Shown: in pieces, positions 1 through 10,684 of the stretch
Numbering within the stretch: the first letter of the stretch is position 1
How the letters are laid out: every line of letters starts with the position of its first letter
DNA from: Siphonodentalium dalli
Lineage: Eukaryota; Mollusca; Scaphopoda; Gadilida; Siphonodentaliidae
Length of the DNA stretch: 64,000 bases
Assembly (NCBI GenBank): GCA_032622095.1
Contig: CP136067.1
Span: forward strand, 97,704,707-97,768,706
Direction: 5' to 3'
The notes under the pieces: model-generated
The model's input: the letters and a program-made list of their open reading frames with translations, nothing else
Database searches by the model: none
Told to the model about the DNA's origin: nothing
Program-made: the position numbers and the translations under genes

Positions 1-870
1 CAATAATATACACTATAAATGGTTTTGGTAACCAGTGACTGCTGTAAACGGCTCAGAGGGCAAGATGATATGTGCAAATATTTTGATATAATTTTATACT
101 GTTGATATGCGAATGCCACATTTTGTCATGACAATGGGCGTACATGTATGTGTTATCTATGTAGCCATGTATAGGACTGCTAGTGACTTGAATATCGACT
201 AGCAGAAATACTGAGAAAGAAAAGGACCGTGATGGCCACTACCAGAAGCCGAACGGTGTGCATACTTAGATATCTGTTGGCAGTTTTATTTAGTTTCTAT
301 TTCAAACTTCATCGAAAATACTGAAAAGAGTTATTGATCAGATAACCTGCACTGCACTTTTGTCAATTGTGTCGACTGAAGAGATATATTGGAAAATGTC
401 AGTGATAAGGACTGAGTTATGTGAAATACTGGTTGACATTCTATTTAATTGACGAATGCCACAGGCTTGTAACTCTTCCAGTAACAAGGAGCAACGTGCT
501 CCTAACCTATGTAGCATAAACAAACTGACTACATGTAAATGTACCCACAAGAAATTCATAAGAATCCCATGGAAATGCAAAGTGACAATCTGGGATCCAC
601 TTTCAAGTTGCTAGCAGTTAATTATCTCGCCTGCGTGTATGCTTCGCTAAATCAGTTATGTCCGTGAATATGGTCGAACTGCAATGTTTATCAAGAAAAC
701 ACAATGTGCTGTGTTGGTTATTTAAAGAAGCAAGGCAGTCGAATATATATGTAAAATGACAAGGCACATTGCACTAGATTGAAATGTAAACATCCATAAT
801 ATATCAGTTGTCTTACATGGGTACTAAATCTTATCGACACATGTGTGCTCAAGTCCCAGGTAGCCCCGTT
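1..870. other. No gene recognised
   Basis: AT-rich sequence. The longest open stretch is about 80 codons on the minus strand and shows no recognisable motif. I see no repeat structure beyond short palindromes. Confidence 0.5.
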
Positions 871-890
871 TTCACGGCAGTTGGATATAT

Positions 891-1475
891 GGGCAGCACA
901 TAATCTGCTTATAATAGAACTTGTTTCGGGTATATAATCTGCTTAGATTCGCCTCATTTTGAGTCGGTAATATACTGAAAATGAGAAAATTATAGTCTAG
1001 GCATATGTGCCGACAATGACACAACCAAGCCAACTTACGACTGTTCATGTGTACGCTCCTTAACATGTGTTTTCACTTCTATTATCTGCCTATTTCAGAT
1101 TAAAATAATCGCATTAAAACATATCCACGCAAATACGCACCTAATCGACATATAATGTGAAATAGGTATATAATGTGATTATCTGGTTCTGAAATAAGCA
1201 GATAACGGAGTCATAGCCGTTATTCCGTTTCATGGCAGGGCCACAGTGAAAACACATGTTAACGAGAGTACACGTGAACAGTTGTGGGTTGGATTATTTG
1301 TGCCATTGTCCACACATAATCCGCTTAGAATCGCCTCATGAGTCGATAATGTGACTAAAATGCTCTCATTTTCAGCACATTGTCGACTCAAAATGAAGCG
1401 ACACTAAGCAGATTATCTACCTAAATCAAGTCATGTATAAGCAGATAATGTGCGGACTATTGGAGAACAGGCTGC
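891..1475. repeat. Long inverted repeat (fold-back element)
   Basis: The left arm (891-1098) and right arm (1189-1475) are diverged reverse complements. Shared landmarks include 'gcagcacataatctgc', 'cattttgagtcg', 'ctgttca-gtgtac' and 'acatgtgttttcac', the last lying near the inner end of the left arm. The roughly 90-bp centre is AT-rich. The outer right end reads 'ggagaacaggctgc'. No coding capacity is seen. The structure fits a MITE or Foldback-type non-autonomous element, and arm divergence suggests it is old. Related half-copies occur at 1486-1690 and about 59640-60010. Confidence 0.7.
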
Positions 1476-1485
1476 ACATTATGTA

Positions 1486-1690
1486 CCTATTTCACATAAT
1501 AAGACGATTATGTGCGCATTGGCGCGAGGATATGTTGTTTGGTAAGTCGTGAGTTGGTTTATTTCCCGCGCATACTAAGAAAGAATGAGTCGATAATAAG
1601 AATCTCATTTTAAGTTCGTTATGGACACAAACTGAGGCGATTCTGAACCTAACACAAATCATATTATAAGCCCATAACGTGCTGATTGTC
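1486..1690. repeat. Partial copy of the fold-back arm
   Basis: The order of landmarks ('gagtcgataata', 'gaggcgattctgaac', 'catattataagcccataa') parallels the right arm of the adjacent fold-back element. It looks like a second, more diverged arm copy placed next to it. Confidence 0.45.
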
Positions 1691-1925
1691 CAGCTATACT
1701 TGGAAGTATTTTATTTATAATAACCAGATATGTTTACAACGGGTTGCGAGCTATAACAGGCAAGTAGTTAGGATATTTGTCACCATTATTGGGATTTTGA
1801 ACATTGAACATCCACGGATATATATTGGATAAAAAGTGGTTCCAGGATGAAACTATACATCGACTGACAAATCAATATCAGGCATGTACATGTCGTAACA
1901 ATCAACATCGTGGTAACATGTATTC

Positions 1926-2195
1926 TTAACCCTTCCATAATTAGAGTTTCCTGAATGTTTGCGAAACCCTGTGCCAATGAATTATCTTATATATGCGAGT
2001 CTCCCATAAGTATCCTCGCATATATAAGAATAGAGAATATATTGGCCTAACAATATTTATATTGACCTTGTAATCCAGTGCATTATCTTATATATGCGAG
2101 GCTTCCTGTGGGGGATTCTCATATTTAAGATAATGTACTGGCACATTTAAAGCTTTAAAGCTACACCAGCGCAGATCCCGTCGTGAAAGGGTTAA
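1926..2195. mobile_element. TTAA-flanked MITE (piggyBac-like ends)
   Basis: TTAA occurs at 1926-1929 and 2192-2195. Inside it the termini begin CCCTTCCA and end TGAAAGGG, an imperfect inverted pair. TTAA target duplications with CCC/GGG termini are typical of piggyBac-superfamily elements. The 262-bp interior has no coding potential but carries two hairpins (1981-2033 and 2081-2135) of the family also seen at 50.9 and 52 kb. The element interrupts the 31-bp minisatellite. Confidence 0.5.
1981..2135. repeat. Two copies of the 'tatatgcgag' hairpin family
   Basis: The first hairpin (1981-2033) pairs 'ttatcttatatatgcgag' with 'cctcgcatatataaga'. It is preceded by 'accctgtgccaatg' and followed by 'attggcctaacaat'. 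The second (2081-2135) pairs 'cattatcttatatatgcgag' with 'ctcatatttaagataatg'. Both are diverged versions of the near-perfect hairpins at 50889-50955, 51996-52062 and 52289-52355. Confidence 0.65.
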
Positions 2196-2560
2196 CAACC
2201 AGCGACACGCATGTAGCAATACTGACATGTACATGTGGTAACAATCAACATAATGTGTAAATATATGCTTAACAATCAACATCATGGGTAACTATATGCT
2301 TAACAATCAACATCATGGGTAAATATATTCTTAGCAATCAACATCATATGTAAATATATGCTTAACAATCAACATCATGGGAACATATATGCTCAACAAT
2401 CAACGGCATTTGTGTAGCAATCCGGCCATGTAAATAACATAACAATCAACATCGTGGTAACACATGTGTAGCAATCAACGGCCAACATGTAGCTATTCCA
2501 TGTACATATTGTAAAAATCTCCATCATGGTGATATTTATTTGTGTAACAATCAACAACGT

Positions 2561-3261
2561 AGTGATGTATAAGCACTGGACGAAAAATTGGATTTTAAGA
2601 TATGGCGATATCACGTATGTTCCATGTATCGAATATACGTGACACTTACGGCCCGTTTATTTTTAAATATGGAAAATCTTTAAACTTGGGAGTTTTTCAC
2701 CGAATGTATGCACCTAAACGTCGACATATGGCACCCCAAGAGATAAAAGGAATATGTAATAACTGACAGCATGTTGGCCGCTATAACTGACCACATACCG
2801 TGTTATATAACTCAGGTATCTAACTATCGGCAGGGCTTATAATAATTTAATAGACTTAAGCTTCCCGCCGCTTTACCACCATGAACGTTTGTATGAAGAA
2901 TCGACTCCAATGTACCAACAAAGACGCCGGTCATATTTGGAGTAGACAAGCTTGCTATATGAGAATTAGAATTCTAGGAATATAGAATGAATGCAACGTC
3001 TATATATGTGCATACTTGATATGTTATATTTCTATTTTCCAGGCCATATCCACTTTTCCTATTTTTGAAAATGTTTATGATTGTCACATATTTCCTTCTA
3101 TTTGCATTTCAATATCTCACATTAACCACCAATATTATGCGATTGGGGATACGGGTAAAGCTGTCTATTATTTGGATCAAGCTGATTTTAAAGATGCATA
3201 ACATTGAATAATATTAAGTTTCTGCTAAATGGCAGATTGATGTGGATATAGATTAAATGAT
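2561..3261. other. No gene recognised
   Basis: AT-rich sequence. One 61-codon open stretch (3016-3201, plus strand) shows no motif. Nothing else is recognised. Confidence 0.45.
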
Positions 3262-3387
3262 ATTAAATTTCAAATATACGTGAAATATAAACCATTGATA
3301 TTCGAAATAACACATTTCTGAATGCATCCAGAAATGTGTTATTTCGAATATCAAAGGCTTAAATTTCACGTATATTTGAAATTTAAT
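3262..3387. repeat. 59-bp-arm hairpin
   Basis: The arms at 3262-3320 and 3329-3387 are reverse complements with about three mismatches, separated by an 8-nt loop 'aatgcatc'. The sequence is AT-rich and non-coding. This is probably a small MITE or its remnant. Confidence 0.75.
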
Positions 3388-3501
3388 TTAATTTAATCGT
3401 CACGTATTTCCATTAAAAGTCAAGATTTATTGCATATGCGGATCATGAAAATTTGACATATGTACGTGGGCAATTTATGGAAATTTACGTGATCCGTATA
3501 T

Positions 3502-4875
3502 TATGGAATCCTATTAGGGCCACTTGCTAATGGCACTTTCGGCGCACTTTTTGTCGCTTTCGGCGCTTTCGGCGCTTTCGGCGCACCGCGCCGAAAGCGA
3601 CAAAATATGCGCCATTAGCGCATTCGGCGCGATGAGCCATTAGTGCATTCGGCGCGGTGCGTCATTAGCGCGGTGCGCCGAAAGCGACAAAATATGCGCC
3701 ATTAGCGCATGTACAATTAAGTATGTGATCACCCCAGCAGGGGTGCCGGAAGAGGGGGCAGAGTGGGCAGCTGACCCAAGCTTCAGTTGACGCCAGTCTA
3801 GATGCTAGGATTTGTGATTTTCTTGTACAGTTTTCAAAAAAAATTCTCACACTGCGTTGAACAACAATTGTCAGCCCGGTGTGTCCTGGTCTCTTGTCCA
3901 TAGCGTGTGCATTTATCTGGATTTAGACCACTAGATGTTAGGATATTAGGCATGAGCACTAAGGTGCAAGGGGGGGGGGTGCAAATGGAATTATGTAAAT
4001 TTTGTGTTTTGTCTGATTCTGATTCAAGGGGGGTGCAGTTGGAATTTCCCAAGGTGGACACCCCCAACGGAGACCCTCTAGCCACATCCCTGGGACCGTC
4101 TGATGGGATTGAGTACCTTTAACTACCCACAAAGGAGGGACTAGGACCACACGGCCACAATAATTTTAAACCTGAATAATGACAAATTATAGCATTTGGA
4201 GGTCTATCTACAGCAAAATTCAGCCCCTCCCTTTTAAAATTGATACATAGGCCTATACATTGTACATATGGCCATGCCCGATCTGTGCAGGGGCGCTGGA
4301 AGCATCCAAGGGCAGGGGGCAGAGCCTACAAAAAGGGCACTTTTCTGCAAAAAAAAGGGCATTTTCTCCGCAAACTCGGAAAAATAACCATAAATTCATT
4401 GTGGCAAAAATCCCTATTTTAAAGGTATTTGTCGGTTTTTATGGCCGTTTTGTGACAAAATTGACAAAAAATTAATATTCCTTGTGAAATTGGTGGTATT
4501 TGGACCAAAAAAGTCACATTTTGCTGTAAAAACACGAGATTAAACACACAAAAAGCATTTTCTTTCTCCAGAAAAAGGGCAAGTCCTGCCCCCGCTCGCC
4601 CCCTTGGTCAAGGGCAGGGGGTCAGCTGCCCCATCTGCCCCCTCTTCCGGCACCCCTGCTGGGGTGATCACATACTTAATTGTAGATGCGCTAATGGCGC
4701 ATATTTTGTCGCTTTCGGCGCAACGCGCTAATGGCGCACCGCGCAGCGCCGAAAGCGACAAAAAGTGCGCCGTAATGGCGCATGTTTTGTCGCTTTCGGC
4801 GCGCGCCGAAACAACGCTAATGGCGCACATTTTGGCGCTTTCGTCAAAAGCAAGTGGCCCTGATACGATTCCATA
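3502..4875. mobile_element. Non-autonomous TIR element with GC-rich hairpin-lattice ends
   Basis: The inverted termini are about 3502-3777 and 4619-4875. The outer ends read TATGGAATC and GATTCCATA, and the inner ends 'gggcagctgaccc' and 'gggtcagctgccc'. Each terminal repeat is packed with direct and inverted copies of 'cgctttcggcgc' and 'gcgctaatggcgc', giving many alternative stems. The 840-bp interior has G-runs and no recognisable protein. The open stretches inside the termini are by-products of the repeat composition. This is probably a non-autonomous DNA transposon whose superfamily I cannot name. Confidence 0.65.
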
Positions 4876-5345
4876 GTATATGCCATTTAATGAATAATAT
4901 ATGGCGTTTCCAAAATTCCAAATTTGGTGCAGTGGAGCTTAATAATTAACGACATACCTGCCGCAATAATGGCATGTGCATTACCAGCATAGGCCAAATG
5001 TTGCTGGTCCAAATAGTGAGATGCGTAAAAATTCGTTAAGGAATGAAATTAATCATATGTTTAGAGAGCAATTTTCATATTTCAGCGAAAGCTTGATGAA
5101 AAGATTCGGGAATAGCATGTAATGCGTTCGCACCACAATACTTACTTACATGTATGCCATGTATTATTATTGTTGTAAATTGATGTTTAATGTAAAAATC
5201 TATTCAATCCCAATCAAGCTTAACTATGCTAAGATGAAATATATACCACTATCGATTTATCAAATGCTCGATACACATGTAAATAGATCGAAGCGGGTGT
5301 TTTATCTCCGATGACCTAGTCCAATTTAATGATACCAATTTAAAT
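4876..5345. other. Spacer and probable 5' part of the LINE
   Basis: No open frame or ORF1-like protein precedes the endonuclease frame. Some of this stretch may be LINE 5' UTR, but no boundary or target-site duplication can be fixed by eye. Confidence 0.35.
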
Positions 5346-6194
5346 ATGTCAAATGATGTAATATCAAAAATTCACTCTTTAACACACAATGTATGTTACA
5401 CCGCGTTGAATGCACAAGGCATTGTTAACAAAATTAATGATTCTGATTTCATACGGCAATTAGATCGATATGATTTCATAACTATTTCAGAAACTTGGCA
5501 TCAATACCCCGGGAATATAAGTTTAACTGGCTATCAATGTATTGATTTGAGCAGAAATACAAAAGATAACGAGAAAGGTGGAATAGGATTTTATTTTAGA
5601 TCAAAGTATGCGAAGTTTGTTACACGTGTTCATAACATTCACGATATTGCGTTATGGGTAGAGTTTAACGGAGAAATATTTGGTCAAAAGTCTGATGTCA
5701 TTTTCGTTTCTGCTTATCTGCCCCCACAAAATTCTACTTATTGGAAAACAAGAGATGATTACGATTTCGTCTTTAGAGATATCGAGACAGAACTCCGCAA
5801 ATATGACCCAACATCGCTTATCATTCTGGGTGGAGACTTTAATGCACGGACAGGCGGAAGGCCGGATTATGTCGCGTTTGATGAGGACAGGTTCACAACA
5901 TCATCTGAAAGTTATGTCTTAGATAGTGCGAGAAACAGGGGTAGTTTAGACAAAGAAACAAATTCGTTTGGACTTAATTTGCTAAAACTCTGTAAATCGG
6001 CGTCCATGAGAATAGTGAATGGTCGCAAACCTGGTGATTCTTTTGGAAATTATACGAGTTTTCAGTATAATGGTGCGAGTTTAGTGGATTACGTGATTAT
6101 TTCAGACAGATATTTATCCGATGTGAGTTACTTTTGTGTTAAACAACCTACTGAATATTCAGATCACTGTCAACTAGCAATACATATGACATAA
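5346..6194 (+). pseudogene. LINE ORF2, endonuclease domain (EEP/APE type)
   Basis: This 282-codon segment starts at an ATG and encodes an endonuclease/exonuclease/phosphatase-fold domain that nicks target DNA for LINE insertion. Visible motifs are an N-terminal 'LNAQGI', 'TISETW' (the catalytic Glu motif), 'GGDFNARTGG' (Asp/Asn motif), 'SLVDYVII' and 'YSDHCQ' (the terminal Asp-His pair). All catalytic positions that I can judge are present. The frame ends at TAA 6192-6194. The linker resumes in a different frame at the same point, so this stop is due to a frameshift and is not a natural end. The true N terminus could lie slightly upstream. Confidence 0.85.
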
Positions 6195-6937
6195 AGTCAC
6201 AAGATGTCAATAAAACTGCATTTAAATATCATTATACGAAACCGCACGGTGTGGCTAAATGGTCTCGAGATAGTGATGCTAAAGTAAAACAGGCTCTGGT
6301 AGATGCTGATATGCAACACCGCTTATTGAAATTTAGATCAAACGTATACGCACGCGATAAGAACGGAATAGAACAAGCTGTGCGCGATTATGATAATATC
6401 GTGAATTATGTTAATGCCACCGCAACTCAATTTGTAAAAAGTAAAAATAAACAAATGCAAAGGAAACGTAAATGGTTTGATGCAAAATGCAAAGAATTGA
6501 AAAAACATATGAAGCACGCGAGTAAAGAAATGAAGCGATACCCTCGCAATGCAGATCTCCGAAATGAGTTTTTCGCAGCTAAAAAAACTTATAAAAGAGA
6601 AACAAAAAAGAAATCAAAATTGTATTATCAGGAAATATCGGAAAACCTGGATGATATTGAGACAAGTGACCCTTCGGAATATTGGCGTATAATTAATGGT
6701 CTTAGACCACGAAAAGTTGAAATGAATTATTTGCACCCTGATGAATGTGTAGATATTTTTAAAGAACTTTTATGTAAAGAAATAATTCCACGAGACGAAA
6801 ATGACCGTGTGCGGGGAACGCCGCGCATAGATATAGATCAAAATATTAGCGTCGAAGAGATAACATCGGAAGAAATACTAAAATGCCTTAAGCTCTTGAA
6901 AATGGAAATATTTCAAATGAATTTCTTAAATCAGTAG
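6191..6937 (+). pseudogene. LINE ORF2, linker between endonuclease and RT
   Basis: The frame can be followed back from 6251 to about 6191 ('KSQDVNKTAFKYHYTKPHG'), directly continuing the endonuclease segment after a frameshift. It is rich in Lys/Arg, with 'KRKWFDAKCKELKK' and 'KKTYKRETKKKSKLYYQE', the usual basic linker of these LINEs. It then has 'DPSEYWRIINGLRP', a conserved element before RT motif 0. It loses frame at about 6898, where 'KNGNISNEFL' continues in the RT frame. About six residues normally present between 'KNG' and the following Ile seem to be missing, pointing to a small deletion. Confidence 0.8.
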
Positions 6938-6978
6938 TACCGGAGATAATAGATGAGACAACAAAACTGTTCAATCTA

Positions 6979-8796
6979 GTGTTATGTTCCGCACATTACC
7001 CTAAACATTGGAGTTTTTCACTCATAAAGACGCTCTATAAAAAGGGAGATCGACATGATCCGAATAATTATCGCCCGATTGCTCTGACAAATAACCTAGG
7101 TAAACTTTTCAACAAATTAATTAACACCAGGATAAATAACCACCTCGAGGAGAATGATCTGATCAGTGACAATCAGTTTGGTTTTCGGACGAATCGTAGT
7201 ACAATTGATAGTGCATTTGTTTTAAATACCATTGTGAAGAAATACAAGCAGAAAAATAAGCCCATTTATGCTGCATTCATTGATTTCAAAAAAGCGTTCG
7301 ACTCAGTAGATAGATCGTTAATGTTACACAAAATACGTGATTATGGAATTTCTGGTAAAATAAATCAGTGTATACGTTCAATGTATCAAGCAAGCTACAT
7401 AAGTGTGAAAACAGAGGCAGGCGTTGGACCACAACTTCTATCAACTATTGGAGTAAGACAAGGCTATTCAATTTCACCCACGCTGTTTAAAATGTATATT
7501 GATGACCTAAGGTATTCATTTGACTCGACTTGTAATCCCGTTATTCTAAATAATCGGCCGATCAGTGATCTTTTATTCGCAGATGACCTTGTAATAATAT
7601 CGGAAACGAAAGAAGGTTTACAGAAATGCTTGAATAACTTGGAAAATTATGCAACAGATAATAGTCTCACTGTTAATGTAAATAAAACAAAATGCATGGT
7701 TTTTAGATCTCGCAAGTCAAAATATGAACCGAAATTCATATTTCGATCGAAGCCACTGGAAATGGTTGGGGATTATATGTATTTGGGTCTAAAATTCAGT
7801 GCAACTGGCAAAACGTTAAAATCGCAGGAGCATTTGAGTGCAAAGGCATTAAAATCAATGTTTTTCCTAACACAATCTATTCCATCAAGATTTCAGCTAA
7901 CGACCCCTACAAAATGCAAGTTGTTTGATAAACTAATAAAACCACTAATGTTGTATGGTTGTGAGGTATGGCTGGGAGATGTGCCGAATCTGCATACTGA
8001 TTCTTTACCTTGCGAGCAGGTTCAATTGAAATTCTGCAAAAATGTACTTTGTATAAATAGAAAAGCGTCGAACCATGCTTCTCGTGCAGAACTGGGTAGA
8101 TTCCCCGTATTTCATGACGCGGTTTTAAAGAGTTTCAGATATAGGAATAAAATTTCTAAGTCAAAGCGTCATACATTAGTTTATGCGGCCTACGTTGAAT
8201 CAACTAATTCGAAATTATCCACGGAATCGTGGAATGTATTACTACTGAAGCTTGGAATCGATATTGCCGAAGACAGTGGAATTCAAGAACAAGAACTGAT
8301 AAAAAAGCTGAAAATAGATCACATTAACTGTTTTGTGAAGGACGTTTTTGATGATACGAGATCAATCGGTAGTAATAAACTAAGAACGTATCGCATTTTC
8401 AAACGCAGATATGAGGTGGAACCGTATATTACCAATACCAAATCTGCTGACGCGAGAACTCTCTTTACAAGGTTACGCGTAAGTAATCACAAGCTTGAGA
8501 TTGAGAAGGGAAGACACAAACAGCCCCCGTCATATATAGAGGATAGAATATGTCCTGTCTGTAGGACAAACTCGGTTGAGACCGAATCACACTTTGTTAT
8601 GAATTGTTCGGCATACGAAAACATTCGCATCAGTTGTTTCGCAGCAATAGGCGAGTATAAAACCGATTTCCACAGAATGACAGAAGACAATAAATTTAAT
8701 TATATAATGGAAAATAGGCACATTGATACCATAAATATCATATGCGACATGATCCGGTCCTTCTTTGAAAAACGGCAGATTTTATCAAGTGCATAA
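6979..8796 (+). CDS. LINE ORF2, reverse transcriptase and C-terminal zinc knuckle
   Basis: This 605-codon open segment encodes the reverse transcriptase that copies LINE RNA at the nicked target. The frame actually continues upstream to about 6900, so the listed start is only the first alternative start codon. Motifs in order: 'NNYRPIALTNNLGKLFNKL', 'NQFGFRTNRST', 'FIDFKKAFDSVD' (motif A, both Asp present), 'GVRQGYSISPTLF' (motif B) and 'LLFADDLVI' (motif C, Asp pair at 7582-7587). The thumb follows, then 'CPVC' with a later His and Cys, a C-x2-C-x9-H-x4-C knuckle near residue 520. All RT catalytic residues look intact, although the element as a whole is broken upstream. It ends at a natural stop. 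Confidence 0.88.
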   Translation: MLCSAHYPKHWSFSLIKTLYKKGDRHDPNNYRPIALTNNLGKLFNKLINTRINNHLEENDLISDNQFGFRTNRSTIDSAFVLNTIVKKYKQKNKPIYAAFIDFKKAFDSVDRSLMLHKIRDYGISGKINQCIRSMYQASYISVKTEAGVGPQLLSTIGVRQGYSISPTLFKMYIDDLRYSFDSTCNPVILNNRPISDLLFADDLVIISETKEGLQKCLNNLENYATDNSLTVNVNKTKCMVFRSRKSKYEPKFIFRSKPLEMVGDYMYLGLKFSATGKTLKSQEHLSAKALKSMFFLTQSIPSRFQLTTPTKCKLFDKLIKPLMLYGCEVWLGDVPNLHTDSLPCEQVQLKFCKNVLCINRKASNHASRAELGRFPVFHDAVLKSFRYRNKISKSKRHTLVYAAYVESTNSKLSTESWNVLLLKLGIDIAEDSGIQEQELIKKLKIDHINCFVKDVFDDTRSIGSNKLRTYRIFKRRYEVEPYITNTKSADARTLFTRLRVSNHKLEIEKGRHKQPPSYIEDRICPVCRTNSVETESHFVMNCSAYENIRISCFAAIGEYKTDFHRMTEDNKFNYIMENRHIDTINIICDMIRSFFEKRQILSSA

Positions 8797-8996
8797 TAAT
8801 TATAAGAACAACTTGTGAGTGAGTATACTGAATATAAATTTTGACTTAGTCGGGTTTTGTTTAATTCATGCTATTATTGTATATGTATGTTTTATATTAT
8901 ATGTTATATGCTTGCAACTGCCCACTGATGTGTTATTGCAATAAAATCTTGTATCTTGTATCTTGTCGATACAATCGGCATCACGGAAAATTATAT

Positions 8997-9013
8997 ATGT
9001 GTGTATGTGTGTA

Positions 9014-9047
<34 letters not shown>

Positions 9048-9061
9048 TTTATTTTTTATAT
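8997..9061. repeat. TG/TA and poly-T microsatellite
   Basis: A 'gtgtgtatgtgtgta' stretch passes into alternating TA, then about 20 T, shortly after the LINE tail. An overlapping open frame is a by-product of this low-complexity sequence. Confidence 0.85.
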
Positions 9062-10139
9062 ATTTTTCCATGTTGTCTTATTAGATTAACCAATGGGAAT
9101 GGAGATCTACTGGCATGAGTTGAGGGCATATTAGGTTCACCTTGATTGACACCGAACTCATATGGAAATCCCCAGGTGTATATGGATTCATATGGGGTCA
9201 ATATACGTCATCTTGTTGTTTTCTTTGAAACTCTGCCCCCCTCCGGGATATTTTCGGTATATTTTGGCGCCAAGAAAAGGGATATCACTCGGAAATAATT
9301 CTCTGCGAACTTAAAGACATAGTACCATGTACCAAAACATGCATGTGATATAGTTGAGGAATTATAAATACTCATAAATTAACTATCAAGCTTTATTTGT
9401 TGTCCTACTTCTGGTGATTAACCATTGACTCAATGCGTTGACATTCAACGCCCATGTTAATGGCCATTATCGACGAAATATTTAACTTTTTTTAAATGTA
9501 TTTATTAATCAAAATTACATAGAAATTATTATAAACATTAGTAACATTGCACTCTCTCTTCCCCACACCCATTCAAATAAACTCACAGAAACCACACATA
9601 CCATCATCCACTCATCGTCTCTTTCACTACAGGTGACGTTGTAATACATTGTGCACTGTCTTCGATCATTACTCAAATTGAAATCATGTGGTATATTTAA
9701 TTGCAATATAATCGTTCACTTAATATCAACTTTCAGTGGATCGAACTGTCGGTTTAACACCAAAGCTTGATAGTGTTGTTCTGAGAGCAAAACAAGGCCA
9801 ATTGTGGGGGTGTATCTAACCAAATATATTGATATCTGTTTGTCGTTTGGATTGTTATTTAGTGTTGTCGGCATGGTTATAGCAAACGATTCAATTGAAT
9901 GGATATAATATATGCTTAGCCCGATATTGTGAAAATAATAGGAATAATTGATGGCAATAAAATTATTGGCCGGTTAACCATTTTGTTTACAAACGAAGCG
10001 AGTTTATTCACGCGCAGTCGCTGTTGCCATTGAGCATACGGCTTGTTGCTATGCAGGATACAAGATCTGAAAACCACTTGGCGTTTCGCGTGTATTTGAG
10101 GAAAATAGATACAATTTAAGATAAATGCATGTACATATC
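9062..10139. other. No gene recognised
   Basis: AT-rich sequence with only short minus-strand open stretches (9515-9706, 9916-10146) that lack recognisable motifs. No inverted repeat of note was seen. Confidence 0.4.
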
Positions 10140-10268
10140 GTTCCAATCAACATCATGGTAATATATGTGTGTGTCAATCAGCGGATTGGATATAGCAATA
10201 TATACATGTATATTATCGTACATGTACCAATAAACATCATGGTAATATTAGATGTGTTGCAATAACGA
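10140..10268. repeat. Dispersed copies of the 31-bp minisatellite unit
   Basis: 'ccaatcaacatcatggtaat' and 'ccaataaacatcatggtaat' recur here with intervening 'gtcaatcagcgg'. They match the unit of the array at 1885-2560. Confidence 0.55.
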
Positions 10269-10544
10269 CAAACTAAGCAGTCTATATATAATCACCCATA
10301 GTGCGCAACAAATAACAGTTATATGCCAGTTAGCTGAAACAGGCTCGGGCGCCTTCTGTTCAGCTTGTGAAAACACATAATAAAAAGCATATATCCGGTC
10401 TGCAAATAGGCTTATAATGAACCTAAATATTCACATTTAGTTGATTCTGAAAGAGTCCCATAGTGAGCTTATTTTTAATTTGTGTGTCTTTTTATTTATT
10501 TATTGAAATTGTTTTAAATCAAAATTTAGAAAAACTAACGCTGT

Positions 10545-10665
10545 TATAGCCTCCGCCAGGGTTCCCCGAGTTACCACGCCAAATTTGGTTGAAATCGGTC
10601 TGGGGGGTCTCGGAGAAGAATCCGAACAAACAGACCGACAGACGGATAGACAGATCCTACTCTTT
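10545..10665 (+). repeat. Retroelement 3'-end-like sequence
   Basis: 'ccaaatttggttgaaatcgg' followed by 'tctcggagaagaa' and a run of 'cagaccgacagacgg'-type repeats. This arrangement is a familiar 3' end of dispersed retroelements (RTE-like LINEs or their SINEs) in invertebrate genomes. No upstream coding part was identified. The family assignment is a recollection, not a search result. Confidence 0.4.
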
Positions 10666-10684
10666 TTATATGTATATAGATAAT

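Larger units (their letters stand above)
1885..2560. repeat. Degenerate 31-bp minisatellite
   Basis: A unit of about 31 bp built around 'aacaatcaacatcatggg' followed by 'taaatatatgc' recurs. It is cleanest at about 2219-2420 and degenerate on both sides. The array is split by the TTAA-flanked element at 1926-2195. Related single copies appear at 10140-10265, so the unit is also dispersed. Confidence 0.7.
5346..8965 (+). mobile_element. APE-type non-LTR retrotransposon (LINE), nearly complete ORF2
   Basis: The order is apurinic-type endonuclease, linker, reverse transcriptase and C-terminal Cys/His knuckle, the layout of ORF2 in APE-type LINEs. The protein is spread over three frames because of a frameshift near 6190 and another near 6898. 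The 3' end carries 'aataaaatc' followed by repeated 'ttgtatc' (about 8940-8965), a short tandem tail as expected of an element reverse-transcribed at its target. The relics at 12.0-12.9, 27.75-32.96 and 33.1-34.8 kb look like the same broad clade. The clade is not certain; the RT block resembles CR1/Jockey-superfamily elements. Confidence 0.85.

Noticed and set aside
4540-4876. Overlapping plus and minus frames of 90-96 codons
   Set aside because: They lie in the GC-rich inverted terminal repeat, and their residue repetition mirrors the DNA repeats.
8868-9089. 73-codon frame after the LINE
   Set aside because: Runs through a TA/T microsatellite; low-complexity artefact.
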